This document shows positions 42,284 to 42,608 of a stretch of 42,608 nt of DNA, one piece after another (position 1 is the stretch's first letter; every line of letters starts with the position of its first letter). The stretch lies in contig JABDGR010000006.1 of assembly GCA_013285985.1 (NCBI GenBank), positions 1 through 42,608 on the forward strand, given 5' to 3'. A program made the position numbers and the translations under genes. The notes beneath the pieces are model-generated. The model made no database searches, had not been told where the DNA came from, and worked only from the letters and a program-made list of their open reading frames with translations. This DNA comes from Verrucomicrobiota bacterium. Its GTDB lineage: Bacteria; Verrucomicrobiota; Verrucomicrobiia; Opitutales; JABDGR01.

Positions 42284-42608
42284 ATGCTCAAACACGGCAT
42301 TCTGAATCCGAACGTCCTTGAATTGCTGGGGCGATTCCGGCACACGAACACGATAGTCATCGCGGACCGGGGGTTTCCCTCCTGGCCGCAGGTGCTGACG
42401 ATTGATTTAAGTCTCACCGAAGATATTCCCACGGTCGAGCAAGTGCTCGAAGCGTTGCTGCCGGCATGCGTGGTCGGCACAGCCTTCATGGCGCGGGAGT
42501 TCAAGGCGAACAATCCGGCAAAAGTTGTGCGCGCAGCGGAACAACTATTGCGCGCCCACGGCGTGCGTTTGCACTATGAAAAGCATAGTGACTTCAAGAA
42601 ACGCGTCC
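42284..42608 (+). CDS. RbsD/FucU family sugar mutarotase, 3'-truncated
   Basis: The first 108 residues of an RbsD/FucU pyranose mutarotase; the window ends before the stop, and the family is usually 130-145 residues. Family features: M-L-K-H-G-I-L-N-P near the start, G-R-F-R-H-T-N-T-I-V-I-A-D-R-G-F-P with the catalytic His and Asp, and later L-L-P-A-C-V-V-G-T-A and K-A-N-N-P. It is closer to RbsD in its N-terminal His-Gly stretch, while the neighbouring lactone pathway would favour an L-fucose type. It would interconvert anomers of a sugar entering the oxidative module. It lies 14 bp after the RCC1-repeat gene and is probably co-transcribed with it. Confidence 0.88.
   Translation, partial: MLKHGILNPNVLELLGRFRHTNTIVIADRGFPSWPQVLTIDLSLTEDIPTVEQVLEALLPACVVGTAFMAREFKANNPAKVVRAAEQLLRAHGVRLHYEKHSDFKKRV

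Overview
This 42.6-kb window is a GC-rich chromosomal segment that most resembles Verrucomicrobiota. The clues are an exported pectinase with Ig modules and a C-terminal D-G-I-P-N-L-I-K-Y-A-L-G-G-N-P motif, SHD1-like repeat proteins, twin-arginine exported carbohydrate enzymes, and few clear Shine-Dalgarno sequences. The lineage is inferred from protein style; no rRNA or marker phylogeny is available here. I see no tRNA, rRNA, CRISPR array, insertion sequence or phage gene.

Layout. 1-3.8 kb: mostly housekeeping genes (partial AI-2E-family transporter, YqeY, a DUF2975-XRE pair with a palindromic operator candidate, a hotdog thioesterase, a YacP-like NYN protein). 3.8-8.1 kb: a fused rhamnulose-phosphate aldolase/short-chain dehydrogenase, a YkuE-type phosphoesterase and an MscS channel. 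8.1-11.3 kb: two adjacent membrane-anchored paralogues built of six and five SHD1-like repeats. 11.4-15.6 kb: an inositol-phosphatase-family enzyme, a solitary circularly permuted ATP-grasp protein, and a lipoprotein combining two DTG/DTGS protease-like segments with TPRs. 15.7-25.1 kb: a pectin locus with a GH43 arabinanase-like enzyme, a 1193-residue GH28 multidomain protein, an unrecognised lipoprotein, a rhamnogalacturonan acetylesterase and a periplasmic aldose epimerase. 25.4-33.2 kb: a TMTC-like TPR membrane protein, a spermidine-synthase-like membrane fusion, a Tat-exported phosphoesterase, a FecR-domain protein and GpsA. 33.3-42.6 kb: a GH27 enzyme, an NRDE protein, an aldo/keto reductase-Zn alcohol dehydrogenase-lactonase module, a second SGNH esterase, an RCC1-repeat protein and a truncated RbsD/FucU mutarotase.

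How they may work together. Exported GH28, GH43, GH27 and two SGNH esterases could debranch, deacetylate and cut pectin. The epimerase and the RbsD/FucU protein would equilibrate released sugars. The fused aldolase would finish L-rhamnose catabolism, and the reductase-dehydrogenase-lactonase module could oxidise L-galactose or L-fucose. These are inferences from families and neighbourhood; no transporter, isomerase or kinase of these pathways lies in the window.

The most novel-looking items are the SHD1-like tandem-repeat pair and its RCC1 relative, the unrecognised lipoprotein in the pectin locus, the protease-like/TPR lipoprotein, the palindrome over the DUF2975-XRE promoter, short tandem repeat arrays before the epimerase gene, a hairpin that captures the GH28 start codon, and Arg/Gly-rich insertions shared by unrelated exported proteins.
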